From contig CM074188.1 of assembly GCA_037179385.1 (NCBI GenBank), forward strand, positions 20,663,318 to 20,727,317: a stretch of DNA of 64,000 nucleotides, read 5' to 3'. Positions 50,431 to 61,991 of the stretch are shown in pieces. Position 1 is the stretch's first letter. Each line of letters opens with the position of its first letter. Source of the stretch: Holothuria scabra (lineage: Eukaryota > Echinodermata > Holothuroidea > Aspidochirotida > Holothuriidae). The notes under the pieces are model-generated. The model saw nothing but the letters and a program-made list of their open reading frames with translations. It made no database searches and was not told where the DNA came from. A program made the position numbers and the translations under genes.

Positions 50431-51099
50431 TATACATCTGATATATTTTTAGTGATTGGAAAATAAACATAATTATGTCTCATGTCCATAGTTGACTTCA
50501 TTACCGAGATGTAAAATATTGACTTTTGTGTCTTGATGAGGATGAGGTTTGGACAGTTGGGGGAGATTGAGGAGATTAATTATTTAGGTTAGGAGAATTG
50601 GATCTCTTAATGTCAATAGGCGTATAATATGGAGGCGAAACATTTTTTTACACTAATATCAATTGATTGTATTTGTATTTAATTGTAACAGTTCGAAGTT
50701 TCTTCATGGAGCACTATTGCGTAATAGGTCAAAGGGTAACACTTTTACATATGTGTTTACAGCTAAAAGCGGGATGTAAACACACGCAAAAAAGTGTGCT
50801 ATGAGGGGCCGGCGCAGAACTCCTGGATGTTTAGCTACCAGTTGACCTGGCCAGAACGGTTACGCACGCATGCGCAAATAAAAACTTCAAAGTCGTTTAT
50901 TGTATGATGCTAAATTGAATAGAAGACCATGTTCGTAATTAGTAATATTTTCCAACTTCTATTACATTATGTCATTAGGACCAGATAAACTCGTGGTAAT
51001 TGATGGACGCCCTCTTCTTAAGTTTTTTTCATTTTACTATGGGCTGTGATGTTTTTAAAGGCAGTCACTCGCCAACCCCACTCTAATTTCCCCTTCCCC

Positions 51100-51415
51100 A
51101 CCAGTAAACAAAACAGTGAACTTAGTCACTCTCTAATAGAGTGAAGGGTGTCAATTCACTCCATTAGAGTGACAATTCACTCCAAGAATAGTGATATGTT
51201 CACTCCATGAACAGGGTAAAAATTCACTCTTCAACAAGTGTCTCCAGGAGATCAAACTTTTTTTAGAGTGGTCCCTGTAAACACTCCATCAAAAGTGAAA
51301 CTTCGCTTTTGGAGTGAATTTCACTCTTCTTGGGGCGATTATTTGCTCTTTTGGAGTGAACTTTATAAGTTTCAGCTTTGTAACGAGTGAAGCTTTATTT
51401 TATTATTTTTTAGAG
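51100..51415. repeat. Dispersed repeat with GAGTGAA/TTCACTC words, copy 2
   Basis: At least eleven TTCACTC or GAGTGAA words in 300 bases, including TTTTGGAGTGAATTTCACTC. Related to 27460-27600. Confidence 0.65.
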
Positions 51416-51798
51416 TGTACAGCTCTTTTATTGACTTCCAATTAAAAAGTTGCAATGTACCAGCTCATATTACAAAGCATTCACTGGGAGTATTTCATCC
51501 ATTTACATGTTATACATTTGTATGCCCAGCATGAAAAGAAAAATAAAGTCGGATAGTTTCTGGATAAAGATGAGTTTGGGGCAGCTGTGGGAGGGGCCAG
51601 AGGTACGTAGGTTAGTAGAAATGGAACTGTTTAAGGTGATGAATAACTCCCTTAACTGTGATTATTAACAAACGATCCCCTATTTCTTTATCTTCTTTTA
51701 ATATCAAAATATTTGTGTATGAATCAACAAAGTCGAACAAGTCTGTGCATAAGAACAAAATCATGCTCTCTCAGCGGATAGTGATTTCTTTAAGTACG

Positions 51799-51827
51799 AT
51801 CTCTTCTCGGCCTTTTGGCTAAGATCA
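51799..51827 (+). pseudogene. U2 snRNA 5'-end fragment
   Basis: ATCTCTTCTCGGCCTTTTGG followed by CTAAGATCA matches the first 29 bases of metazoan U2 snRNA with a single G-to-T change at base 4. The match stops abruptly before the branch-point recognition sequence, so this cannot be a working U2. A truncated retrocopy or SINE head is likely. Confidence 0.75.
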
Positions 51828-52403
51828 CCCACTCTAGAATGGAGCCATAGATAACAGACCAATGATGTAAATGGTCTGAGGGCCGTGAGTTTGGTCAAGT
51901 GTTGTTCTTCAGTGGACGTATAGCTTCTTTGGGAAGCAGTTTTAAGTTTGGTTTCGCCGAACGGCTCTTTGCCAGAGATTCGTGAGAAAAAGCACTTTGG
52001 CTGCGCCCTCCTGAATATCTTGCCATAACATCGAACGTGCATCATCCTGTGCTTATGCACAATCCATCGTTCTGTTACCTTAAAAGTGGGCATCACTCTA
52101 CTACGATTCTGGATGGTTTCACAATCCGAATTTTGTTGGTTATAGTTAAAATCTCCCTCACTTTTTTTCGGAAATAACCCAGAACTTGCCAAACTGTGTA
52201 AATGTAGGATATGCATTGCAGAAAATTCAATTTATATGATAATTATTTCATGATGTAACATCGACAGACATTTGTTATTAGACTAAGTTTGCCTGATCGA
52301 TATGACGTCGCGGAATCAGTCCAAACCGAATCTATTAATCAGTTATCAGTCATCCGAAACGCTGTAGTGTGACCCGCCCTCAAATTTTAGTTGAAGGTAT
52401 TAC

Positions 52404-52685
52404 CGAGAGTAGCGTATGGTCCTGATCCTGCGGCTGTTGATGCCTTTACGGAAAAGTTGTATATCAAATCAGGGGAGAAAGACAAGGTGACGGTCTTGTC
52501 CACTGTGACGACGGGGTTCCCATAGGCTGGCTCAGTAGGTCCATTCCGCCAAACACGGTATAGGTATTCATACTTAGTGATATCACCGTTTCGACCTCCA
52601 CATGGTGGACTGTCCCATTCGAAAGTTATTTCTTGATTCGATGATGTGATTGTCGTATTCAATAGCTCTGGGGGTATGCTCGGGG
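52404..52685 (-). CDS. FN3 domain exon 2 (type Y1)
   Basis: Encodes 94 residues starting APSIPPELLNTTITSSNQ. The strand-B tryptophan is in ITFEWDSPPCGGRNGDITKY, EYLYRVWRNGPTEPAY follows, then VTLSFSPDLIYNFSVKASTA with the F-strand tyrosine, ending GPYATLG. The donor G|GTAATACC and the acceptor TAAACCAG are acceptable, though the pyrimidine tract is weak. Phase 1 both ends; joins exon 1 (GCAG) and exon 3. It shares PPCG-x-RNG with exon 5 and is its duplicate by exon type. Extracellular FN3 module; binding partner unknown. Confidence 0.9.
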
Positions 52686-54600
52686 CTGGTTTAAAATAAA
52701 CATGACGTATACTTTATTTAACACCAATTTGACTCAAACAATGTGAGGTTAGAAGAATAAAAAAGTGTCATGAAAATGAAGGTACATGTATAGCCTCCTA
52801 TTTGAAGGAGATTAAAATAAAATTATATACCAAAATCCTTAATGGGTGACTGTTCTTTAAATTACATCAAATTCATAAGATTTCAAAGATTTTAAGTAGA
52901 TATTATTCCACCATATGAAGAGAGTCCCATGCTCTCAATAGGTTACATAGTTCTCTGTGACGTCACAACTAAGGGTTAACAACCGTCATGTATGAAGGAA
53001 AAAGCCTGTAGGTACATGCCGTCCTATACGATGGCTGGAATATGCCTGGTAATAAGCTGATCTTACGCCGCTTGAGAATTACTACAGAGGCCGGTTATCA
53101 AATAGTTGATGACGGCAATACATAAGCAAGCTACAAACTCGACAATTTTCCGCGAGAAATGTTTCTCATTGTGGCTTTTGGGTTGCAGCATAAGTCTAAA
53201 CCATTTCCTGCTTGTTGTAAGAGCAAGGTGTTACAAGTCCCTGGTAAGAGGGTGTGACTCGAACCACATTGCAACAATAATTCGCACCGATTTTGTAACA
53301 AAATTGAACCTTTACGGTCTATTAAACTGTGTTTGAACTTAACCTTTTTACCCAGTTTACACAATTTAACACATTTGTGTTGGTGTGTCCCGTAAATCCC
53401 ATCTAACTGACCATAATACATGTTATGATATTGCTAAATTACACTCATACCAATTTCAATGTTTAATATCCATAAGACGTGCACCCAGATGCTAGTCCCC
53501 GCCGTCATGAAAAATAGATAAAGTCAATTTCAACTGAAAAGTAAGCCATTTTTAAGTCACACGGTAACATCATCATTTTCAATGCCTTCGTCCCTATTCC
53601 AAATGTACTGCATATAACCGTATTCATTGACTTCACACATGGTCAACACATGTCGTGAACGCGCATGGAATAAACTTCCACACCTATCCCCTGGCACACT
53701 AGTTCTATTGTTTTTTATTCTCTTTTCGCAGGGATAGCGAGGTGAAAATTATGAATTAATAATGAAATATGAATCTCGATCATGACATTTTTCTTTACTG
53801 GATTCATTACAATAAACTGCTGTTACAACAGATAATGTAAAAAAAAACCCGATAATGTAAAAACAAACCGATAATGTAAAAACAAATTAAAGATAATGTA
53901 AAATATTCTCTGAACTGATAATGTAAACATATTCCGATAATGTAAGAATCCTTTTAAACGATGATGTGAAAAAATAACGATAATGCAAAAAGAGTTCTTA
54001 CGAGGGTTTCATATGGTCCTACCTGCAGGAGAGTATGCGTGCGAGTTTATATGGGCAGGCAAGTAAGCCGACAGGAGGGCAGGGCGGGAAAGGAAATAGG
54101 TAGGTTCGTGGGTGCGTACATGTGTACATTCGTATGTGTTCATGAAACCTGTGTGAATTTATTGCTGTATGTAATTAATTATGTTGTGTCGGAGTGTAAC
54201 CTTCATCCCCAGAGTAGCCAGGACTTTTTATTGGAATGGCCAACCACACGTGCTGATCGCCGTCTGGTGGAGTTTTTTAATATTTAAGTATCCTAAGATG
54301 TGATTTGGTGCATTTGCGTCATTACCATCATTCTTCCTGTACCATTACAAAATATTTTTTCAGAATTCGGTTGGGAGCATACCTCCTGGCCCTCCCTCTA
54401 GCTACGTCAATGTATTCTACCGTACGTGGTTTATGACTGGGTTTGGTTTATGAATTTTCACCTTTCGCTGGAGAAAACGCAAACGAGTAACCAGGCTATA
54501 CTTTATTAAAGATAATACGCACTAAGCCTGCCGGATTTAAACTAAAAGGTCACCAAAGTCACCTATCACACCCCTTATATTTTCCCGGTTGTCATTAACA
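52686..54600. other. Intron, mostly unrecognised
   Basis: No domain-bearing frame. Contains the GATAATGTAA repeat cluster. Confidence 0.5.
53830..53991. repeat. Degenerate GATAATGTAA repeat cluster
   Basis: Eight GATAATGTAA-like words (including GATGATGTGA and GATAATGCAA) at spacings of about 17-35 bases, separated by A-rich spacers of varying sequence. Confidence 0.85.
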
Positions 54601-55165
54601 CAATGTTCATCTTTCCTCTCAAACAGGAAAATGAACCTATACTGCAGGGATATCTACTCTGAGACTATAAACTTTGAAGCAGGTACACCTCAGGGTTCTG
54701 TATTAAGTCTCTATCCCTACCTGTCCAAATAACCAATGAAATTTAGTTCAATTCGCTGATGACGTTGCCCTTTGGCATACTTCGAAGAACCAAAAGTCCA
54801 GTGCAACTTATTTTTAAAAAAACACTTGTTGAAACTCAGAATTGGTGCCGCAGATCGAGAATCAAAACTTCCGGAGCCAAACTAAAAGCAGTGACGCTGA
54901 TACCCAGCCAATTAAACTAATGGACCAGACCATCCCAACTGCCAAGGAAGCTAAATTTTTAGGTATTACACTTGACGAAAATTTCACTCTTACCGGTCAT
55001 ATAAACAGCTTTGCACTTAGGGCTTGGCAACAACGCAAAATCTTACAAAATATTTTTCTCAATCCCCATATGACCCCCAAACTGTATGAAACTATACTAC
55101 GCCTTTATTCGGCCCAGTTTGGAATACGGAGCAAATCCTATCCACGGACAATTTAATAGACTGTA
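54601..55165 (+). pseudogene. Non-LTR retrotransposon RT fragment
   Basis: In pieces: FEAGTPQGSVLS (RT motif B region) near 54675-54710, a decayed motif C (DDVALWHTSKN, preceded by a stop) near 54760-54790, and the thumb region in 54842-55156 (AKEAKFLGITLDENFTLTGH, PHMTPKLYETILR). This is the pattern of Jockey/CR1/RTE-type LINEs. Frameshifts and stops separate the pieces. The fragment runs without a visible gap into PLE4 near 55165. No endonuclease domain seen. Confidence 0.65.
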
Positions 55166-56440
55166 TCAAAATAAGTCTGAAGGAAAATCATTTTGAATTT
55201 AACATTGAGTTATATACTCAGAACCATGATACCTCAATAGGACCCCAAATGGCATCAGCTTATGCCTCTTTGAGCATGGGTTTAGTCGAGGAGAAATTGT
55301 GGGATGTTTGTGGGGTTACACCTACTGAGTGGTGTCGTTACATTTATGATATCTGGGGTCTTGGCCCCATGGCAGGGAGTCTTTTATCTCTTTTATGCAG
55401 ATTCTTAACAATTTATGTTCCAAAGAATTGGGAGTTCGATTTCAATTCAATTAATTTCCTAGACGTTAGTACTAAGCGTACAGGACAAGGTTATCTAGAT
55501 ACAGATCTGTTTGTAAAACCATCCTTTAAAAATTTGTATCTTCATTATAATTCGTATCATAGCAGAAATAATCTAGATAACATAGCCTATGGACAAGTCT
55601 AACGTCTAAAACCAATTTGTTCGAAGGAAGAGAACTTACAGAGTAATGTACAGATTCTTGAATGCAATGTCAGAAACAAGAGGTTATTCCTCTTCTATAG
55701 TCAAAGAAAAAAAAAGAAAGGGCTAACAAAAAACTTTGAGGTGAGCTTCTTTTTCCAACTTGAAAGAAACACAAAAACAACACCGAGTCCTGGCCCCATT
55801 AGTCAAATCTCGCAACTCACACCTTCCCGCTCTTTCACGAATTTCATCCAAACACTTTTTATTTTAAAAATGGATAATTTTAAGTCCCCCCCCCCCCGGC
55901 TGTAGTTTTTAGACAGCCCCCCCCCCCCCCCATTTGAAAAATCTCTTAGTAAAATCTAAAATAAGGGTATATTGAAACAACAACAAAGGAGATGAGGGTG
56001 CTTTAAAACGCATTTTAGACACTGTGTAACTTGCAATGTTTTAAAGGAGACCAATTGTGTCAAAAGGTTCTCTACAGGAGGAAAGTTTAGAATTCGGGAT
56101 GATCTAACGTGTAATACCGTAGGAGCAAAATTCTTGATTAACTGTATTGGTTGTAACAAACAATACGAAGGCGAGACAGGGCTTGAGCTACGAATTAGAC
56201 ACCGTGGTCATAGGCAGAAGCTACGTTAACATAACACTCCTTTAGGACAGCAGTTATAAGGTTATAAGGAATCTGAGCTTATTGGGTTGGAAGCTGATAG
56301 ATCATAATAACAATAAGAGAGTAAAGGAAGGAGTTGAACGCAAATGAATTTATCGTTTGGATACGTTCAAACCAGAAGGGATAAATGCTACAGAAGTCAA
56401 ACACAGTTTAACGGATTTTAATTTCCGTGCGTATGTCGAG
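55166..56440 (+). pseudogene. Penelope-like element PLE4, decayed
   Basis: Starts inside the RT: SLKENHFEFNIELYTQ, motif B remnant TSIGPQMASAYASLSMG, motif C RYIYDIWGL (the second catalytic aspartate pair reads YD), INFLDVS, then DTDLFVKPSFKNLYLHYNSY. After a decayed stretch with poly-C tracts (55882-55934), the Cys/GIY-YIG part follows (FLINCIGCNKQYEGETGLEL, RHRGHRQKLR). It is the same family as PLE3 (DTDLFVKPTFKNLYLKYNSY). Ends in a short (TA)n at 56441. Many stops; both ends truncated. Confidence 0.75.
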
Positions 56441-58349
56441 CGTATATATATATAACCCGTTTTGTAAATATGTACAAAACGGGTAGTCCGGGCAGACCCA
56501 TTATTTCCGGCAACGGGACTGCCACGGAAAAAATTTCAAAATTTGTTGACCTGCTTATCCAACCCCTGGTTCCAACCCTTCCCTCCTACTTTCAGGACAC
56601 TACGGACTTCATCCTCAAATTGGGAAGATCAAAAATCTCCCGTCGGACACAATTCTGGTCACTCTTGACGTGTCCTCGTTGTACACAAACATACCAAATC
56701 AGGAAGGCATCTCCGCTTGCACCAACGCCTTCAATCCGATTCGGGGCAAAACTCCCACCAAAAAAGACTTAGGCGAACTCATGCATCTGATTTTGACCAA
56801 CAACAATCTCATTTTTGGTGACCACCACTACCTCCAAATTCATATACAGCCATGGGAACCAAAATGGCTCCGTCATTTGCTAACTTGTTTATGGGCAACT
56901 TCGAGCAAACATTTCTGTCTCGACAAAATTTGAAACCACAAATTTGGTTACGCTTCATAGACGACATCTTCATGATCTGGCCCCACGTTGAAGACTGTCT
57001 AAAAATTTTTATTGAAAACATCGTCATTTATTGTAACCATAGCAAATGGTTCACTCAGAACAGACTTGTTCAGCAAACCAACGGACAAGCACAACTACCT
57101 TCTACCCAGCAGTTGCCATCCTCCGCACTGCACCAAAAACATTCCGTACAGTCAAGCACTCCGCATAAAACGCATCTGTTCCTCTGAAACAGATTTTGAC
57201 ACTCGGGCCAAGGATCTATCTGGTTACCTCCGTAAACGGCAGTATTTTCGGGGTTCAATTGAAAATGCCATCAAAAAGGCAAAAGAAACCCCCCGCTCGC
57301 GAACTCTGACGTGCAAAACTCGTCAGCGCAATTCCGACAGAGTGCCGTTGGTAACTGAGTACCATCCCGGTCTACCGCCACTCGTCAAAAAACATATGCC
57401 CACACTTCAGAGCACCGATCGCCTAAGGTCTATCTTTCCCCAACCCCCCGTTTTTGCCCTCAAGCGGCCCTCAAATTTTGGTTCGGGCAAAATTCCAGGA
57501 CAAAGCCTCAGTCGAGGAAAACAACGAAAATTTTGGTTGTTCACCTTGCCCTTCCAACTGCAAGACGTGCGCCCTGGTTGATTCCACAAAAGGCTTCCAG
57601 AGCAATCAAAATGCACGCACCTTCCAAATTACACAAGAAATTAATTGTCTTTCCAAAAATGTCATTTATCTCATATACTGCAATTTATGTGGTGTGCAGT
57701 ATGACGGAGAATCTTAAAATACTCTTCGAATGAGAATAACACAGCACAGGTTAGCAATTAAAACCAAAAAGGTTGAACAACCTGTTGCAAACCATTTCAA
57801 TTTGCCTCATCATTCTATCAAAGCTTACGGGTCATTGCTATCGACCAAAACGATACATGGACCGACAAAGCTAGAAAAGCTAAAGAAAATTTCTGGCAAC
57901 TCAATCTCAAAACCACATCGCCTTTCGGCTTGAACATCAGGAGCGATTTACCAGCTTGCTGATGATACTAACCAAAATAATCCGATCAGGCCATTCCGGC
58001 CTAACAATTTCTCTAATTACTTTGAGGAGGATTTTCCTAGTGTTGATGGGTTACACTCGAGTAATCCGATCAGACCCTCCCGGTCAATCAACCTGCTCAA
58101 TTGCCTTAAGAAGGATTATCCTGTCACAATAAAGGTGAGACCATTGTCAACACCTTTAAAAGCTTCAAAAATTTCTCACTCATGGTCATTCTCTGACCAA
58201 GTATTGATAAAGAGGTAGTATTCCTCGAAAGCTCTACTTCAAACCTTTTGGCTGTTTAATTTATCTGAATTCTAGCCTTCCGCTATTTGTATCTCCTCGG
58301 AGATCCAGCCTTTCAATTCTGTAGCACCGTTGTTTTACAGTTTCTCCGT
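56441..58349 (+). mobile_element. Penelope-like element PLE5, decayed
   Basis: Left edge: (TA)6 then a perfect 12-base-arm hairpin at 56455-56484 in which the coding sequence starts. RT pieces across frames: SPGRPIISGNGT, SSLYTNIPNQEGI (motif A), MGTKMAPSFANLFMGNFEQT (motif B), RFIDDIFMIW (motif C), then HCTKNIPYSQALRIKRICSS. The Cys cluster CSPCPSNCKTC and the GIY-YIG start VIYLIYCNLCGVQYDGES follow, and the rest is at 57730-57933. About 400 bases of 3' non-coding DNA with a hammerhead-like motif run up to (TA)n at 58350. At least four frameshifts or stops. The family differs from PLE1, PLE2 and PLE3. Confidence 0.8.
58199..58239 (+). ncRNA. Hammerhead-like motif, PLE5 3' region, core decayed
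   Basis: Stem I AAGTA/TACTT, stem II GAGG-TAGTATT-CCTC, GAAA, self-complementary GC as stem III and TC before the cleavage point. The core reads TTGATAA instead of CTGATGA (two changes). Confidence 0.55.
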
Positions 58350-58520
<171 letters not shown>

Positions 58521-58703
58521 GATAACAAGAAACATGCACAAAACACACGGCATACTGTTAATACGATCTGAAATTTTAATAAAATACTGAAGACAAAGAT
58601 CGTGTCAAATCTTCTGAGGCAACAAGATATTAAAAACGGTAAAGAGTTCAAAACTTAAAAGTTTTAAACCGTTTTAAAGCGGCAAAGCTCAGATGTTAAA
58701 AAC

Positions 58704-58744
58704 GCACTACGTTTCGGGGAGATACACTCCCCTTGCTCACGTGC
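58704..58744 (-). ncRNA. Hammerhead-like motif, PLE3 3' region, core decayed
   Basis: Stem I GCAC/GTGC, stem II GGGGA/TCCCC, GAAA, CG as stem III and TA at the cleavage position. The core reads GTGAGCA against CTGANGA, so catalysis is unlikely in this copy. Confidence 0.55.
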
Positions 58745-58867
58745 TAAGAAATAACAGTAATGGAAAAAGTACTAGCTATTAGGCAATGCTCTATTGAGGC
58801 TTTCATCTTTTACGTTAAGACTTATAGGGGCAAGAGTATTCAACCGGTAAATCCATTTCAATTCAAC

Positions 58868-59473
58868 CTACTCCCTAGTTTTCTTATTGTTGTTACGTAG
58901 CTTTTCGATACCTATTAATTCGAAATTTTTACACACCTTAAAATGCTTACCAATGGGAGTTTGACCTTTTCTAAACTCCTGTCGGTGACCCCTATGTCTA
59001 CTTCTAAGCTCTAATCCCTTTTCACCCACATACTGCTTATGGCAATCCAAACAATTAATCAAGTAGATTACGCCTTTGGTGGTACAGGTTAAATCCCCCC
59101 TCACCTGGAAATTCTGACCTGTATTAAAACTTTGAACGACAGAAGTTTCACGTAAGACACTACAGGTGACACACCTTTTATCGTGTGTCTTGAAACAACC
59201 TCTATTCTCTGCATTATGACGTATTTTAACTCTTACCAGTAAAGATTTTAAATTATCAGGTTGTCTGTAAACTACTGGGGGCGGGTTAGAAAAACTTTTA
59301 TTAAAGGTGTCGGACGATTTAAGAATATGAAAATGCTTCTTAATAATATTGTTTAGGGGAGGTAACCTTGGGTTACGGGTAACAACCAGGGAGGCATTAA
59401 AACTCCTCCTAGCACAAATGGAACGGTTACGGTTGAGAAGCGTCCTTCTCGGAACAGTACAGGCTTTATTCAC
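58868..59473 (-). pseudogene. PLE3 C-terminal linker and GIY-YIG endonuclease
   Basis: A 201-codon frame with a post-RT linker (RNPRLPPLNNIIKKHFHILK, SNPPPVVYRQPDNLKSLL), the cysteines of HDKRCVTCSVL, and GIY-YIG motifs GVIYLINCLDCHKQYVGEKG. The arginine-rich helix ELRSRHRGHRQEFRKG comes next and the frame ends LRNNNKKTRE. A stop at the end may cut a short tail. Frameshifts separate it from the RT frame at 59512-59799. This domain nicks target DNA in live PLEs. Not functional as a fusion here. Confidence 0.85.
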
Positions 59474-59511
59474 CTTCTCTGTAACAATACTCGTGGGATA
59501 CCCTCTTTCAA

Positions 59512-60414
59512 TCAGATTACTTTTAAAGGTATTAAGGTTTTTTGAGCAGATTCTTCTGTAGAACAGATAGTACGGATACGGAGAGCCTGACCGTAAGCAA
59601 TATTATCAAGAACATGTTTGCCATGATAAGAATTATATTTGAGATAAAGATTTTTGAACGTAGGTTTAACAAAAAGGTCAGTATTGAGATAACCCTCGGA
59701 ATTGCGAAAAATATGCAGATCAAGGAAAGGAAGGGAATCAAAACTAAAACACGAAGTAAACTCAAGCTCACCAGGGTAAAGATTATTAAGAGTTTTCATA
59801 AACTCTTTGAAAAGATCTGGTCCATGGGGCCAGAGACCCCAGATATCGTCAATGTAACGAGATCACACAGTGGGCGAAAGAGAACACTTTTGCCACAATT
59901 CTTCTTCAACAATGCCCATACCTAAACAGGCGTACCCGGGGGCCATTTTAGGACCTATAGAGGTACCGTGTATCTGGGCAAAAAAGTTTCCATTAAATTC
60001 AAAATGGTTCTCCGTGAGACAAAGCTTTAAATAATCAATCAAATTATCAGTAGAGGGTTTTTTAATTGGCGAGATTCCAAGGCCTTTCTAACTCCTTTTA
60101 TACCTAAATGCTGAGGCATACTGGGGTACATGGCTTTGACATCTATTGTAAACATACCCGTTGATAGTGGCAAAGGTCCTTTCTCGTTTATTCCTTCTAT
60201 TAATTTAACCATATCCTTAGAGTCCTTGATAAATGAGTCCAGTTTTTGAACCTCTGGGTTAATGAAAAAGTCCAAAAATTCTGACAGTCTCCCAATGGGT
60301 GATCCACTACCGGAAATAACAGGACGAATTTTAAGATGACCAGAGATATCTGGTTCCTTGTGAGTTTTAGGCAATGTATAATACCTTGAAGTTTTACAAT
60401 CCTTAGGAACTAGG
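59512..60414 (-). pseudogene. PLE3 reverse transcriptase, N-truncated and broken
   Basis: From the right: [40 protein letters not shown] and motif A MFTIDVKAMYPSMPQH in 60374-60039. A one-base loss in an A-run near 60060 shifts the frame. Motif B (HGTSIGPKMAPGYACLGMG) is around 59930, a TGA stands just before motif C, and RYIDDIWGLWPHG follows near 59850. Then 59799-59512 holds LPFLDLHIFRNSEG and DTDLFVKP-like NTDLFVKPTFKNLYLKYN. The catalytic YIDD is intact, but a stop and at least two frameshifts kill the protein. Confidence 0.85.
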
Positions 60415-60561
<147 letters not shown>

Positions 60562-60683
60562 TATGTATAGGTCGAAAGTGTTGTAGTAATACATTCGATC
60601 ATGAATGTTATACCGATCCAAGATAGAGTATAAACTCTTATCAAAGAGAGAACGGTTGAAGATAAACACCAGAGAGAAAAATT

Positions 60684-60757
60684 GGGCCGCACGGGGGACC
60701 GAACCCACCATCCTCCGCTTTCCGGGCAGAGTCTATGACCACTACGCTAGAACAGCT
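60684..60757 (-). pseudogene. tRNA-like head of SINE A (copy 2)
   Basis: A-box TAGCGTAGTGG, anticodon arm CTCTGC/GCGGAG (six pairs) around loop CCGGAAA, B-box-like GGTTCGGTCCC. Near identical to the head at 5866-5940; two A-to-G or similar differences. Confidence 0.7.
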
Positions 60758-60832
60758 CGTGATTCACAGAACCGACAACAGGCTATAAATACCCCGCGTG
60801 AATCAATTTTCTCTCTTTGTTACCATGGTACT

Positions 60833-60979
60833 CCCAAGCGGGATGAATAATCAGTAGGTCGAAGTTGGTAGATCGAAGTTAGAATGTGAAGGTCGAAAGT
60901 GTTGTAGTAATACATTCGACCTACACATTCTAACTTCGTTCTACCAACTTCGACCTACTGATTATTCATCCCGCTTGGG
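60833..60979. repeat. 147-base near-perfect inverted repeat
   Basis: Arms of about 62 bases start CCCAAGCGGGATGAATAATC on the left and end with its complement on the right, with one or two mismatches (GTAGATCG against CGTTCTAC) and a centre of about 20 bases. Confidence 0.9.
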
Positions 60980-61014
60980 ACAGCAACATTCCCCCTAAGT
61001 GCCGAATTAGTGAA

Positions 61015-61018
<4 letters not shown>

Positions 61019-61095
<77 letters not shown>

Positions 61096-61104
61096 CATAT
61101 ATAA

Positions 61105-61145
<41 letters not shown>

Positions 61146-61155
61146 CATATATATA
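61019..61155. repeat. (TA)n array, flank of a PLE1 fragment
   Basis: TA interrupted by AAATACATATATAAATACA in the middle; ends at TTTACATATATATAACGG. Confidence 0.95.
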
Positions 61156-61411
61156 ACGGTAATAGTAAAAAATTAATTAATAATGTCAACCAGTAATGGC
61201 CATGGTAAAGTGCTCAACCCTGTGAAGGGAGCTGTAATATTGAAAAGGTTGCAATAAGTTCTTACAACATAGCTTTACAGAACTGTTTTGTAAGGGCCAA
61301 TAATTTAGGTCCTCACTCCTTAGAAGCCTGAAGTAGAAGGATGTCAATAACGTTGAATACGTATGTGTTCACTGCTTTTTGAACCTGTCCGTTTTAAAGC
61401 ACGTGTTCGTT
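61156..61411 (-). mobile_element. PLE1-family 3' end fragment
   Basis: Inverse of about 8980-9227: ACGGTAATAGTAAAAAATTA, AGTGCTCAACCCTGTGAAGG, then the hammerhead region, up to CACGTGTTCGTT at 61411 where the match stops. It is 5'-truncated to about 255 bases and lies with its 3' end against (TA)n. More diverged than the PLE1 arms. Confidence 0.85.
61270..61328 (-). ncRNA. Decayed hammerhead-like motif in the PLE1-family fragment
   Basis: Same layout as 9060-9118, but the core reads CTAAGGA and GAAA has become AAAA after a changed stem II base, so it should be inactive. Confidence 0.55.
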
Positions 61412-61991
61412 TGAGGCTTTTGAATCGTAAATACACCCGAACTAGGTGACGGTGGCGCTCTCTACGTAGACGGTTCTAACTGCCTGTTACTGTCATTGTC
61501 CAGATCATGGCCCAGCACACCATAATCCAGTGCAAGTCAGTGGTATGTTACAAAAAGACCCATCTTTACTGCAAAGGAAACAAGCATGTGCAGTTGATAA
61601 ATTGTATTTTTAGTCCACCCAAACTGCCGTGTTATAATTCATAACTTTTCCCTTGCTATTCTGTACGCCCCAGGTACATTCATGTCAGCCTTCTGCATTG
61701 CTACTGCATTTTGCAAATGTTAGGTACTTGTCCCAATAGACCTTTTGCATTGACATCACACTGACTTCATTCTTGGGGGCAAACAATGAAAGAGGTTGCC
61801 GCACGAATAAAATTCGCCTTGCACGTGTAGCAGACTATGAGTGTATTCGACTGGTTGACAAATCAGCTGTCTGCATTTTTCGCCGTTGGTTTATTTTACC
61901 CTCAAAGGTGGGGTCTTTTTTTCTCTGTGACATCATATGCATCAGGTCTTTTGGAGGACGCACTTATTGTATAACAATGGCATAATCTTAC
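61412..61991. other. Intron next to exon 1, nothing recognised
   Basis: Holds the short dispersed words GGTTGACAAATCAGCTGTCT near 61852 shared with 48397. Confidence 0.5.

Larger units (their letters stand above)
50431..52403. other. Intron with dispersed repeats and a U2 fragment
   Basis: No coding exon recognised. The 151-codon minus frame at 51761-52216 has no domain and lies across the U2-like fragment. Confidence 0.5.
60562..60985 (-). mobile_element. SINE A copy 2, minus strand, with long hairpin
   Basis: Minus-strand copy of the 5699-6048 element: tail end TAGGTCGAAAGTGTTGTAGT at 60568, tRNA-like head at 60757-60684, then an AGTACCATGGTAACAAAG-containing part absent from copy 1. At 60889-60920 the tail end recurs in the same orientation. 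Around it 60833-60979 forms a 147-base inverted repeat. So a second, very short unit and an inverted 5' part are joined on, much like the tandem and inverted pieces of PLEs. It abuts (TA)n on the left, with another TA array 34 bases to the right. Confidence 0.75.

Noticed and set aside
51761..52216. 151-codon minus-strand frame
   Set aside because: Runs through the U2-like fragment and has no domain; frame likely fortuitous.
53830..53991. Direct repeats with spacers, CRISPR-like at a glance
   Set aside because: Repeats are only 10 bases and variable, spacers are irregular and A-rich, and the genome is animal.
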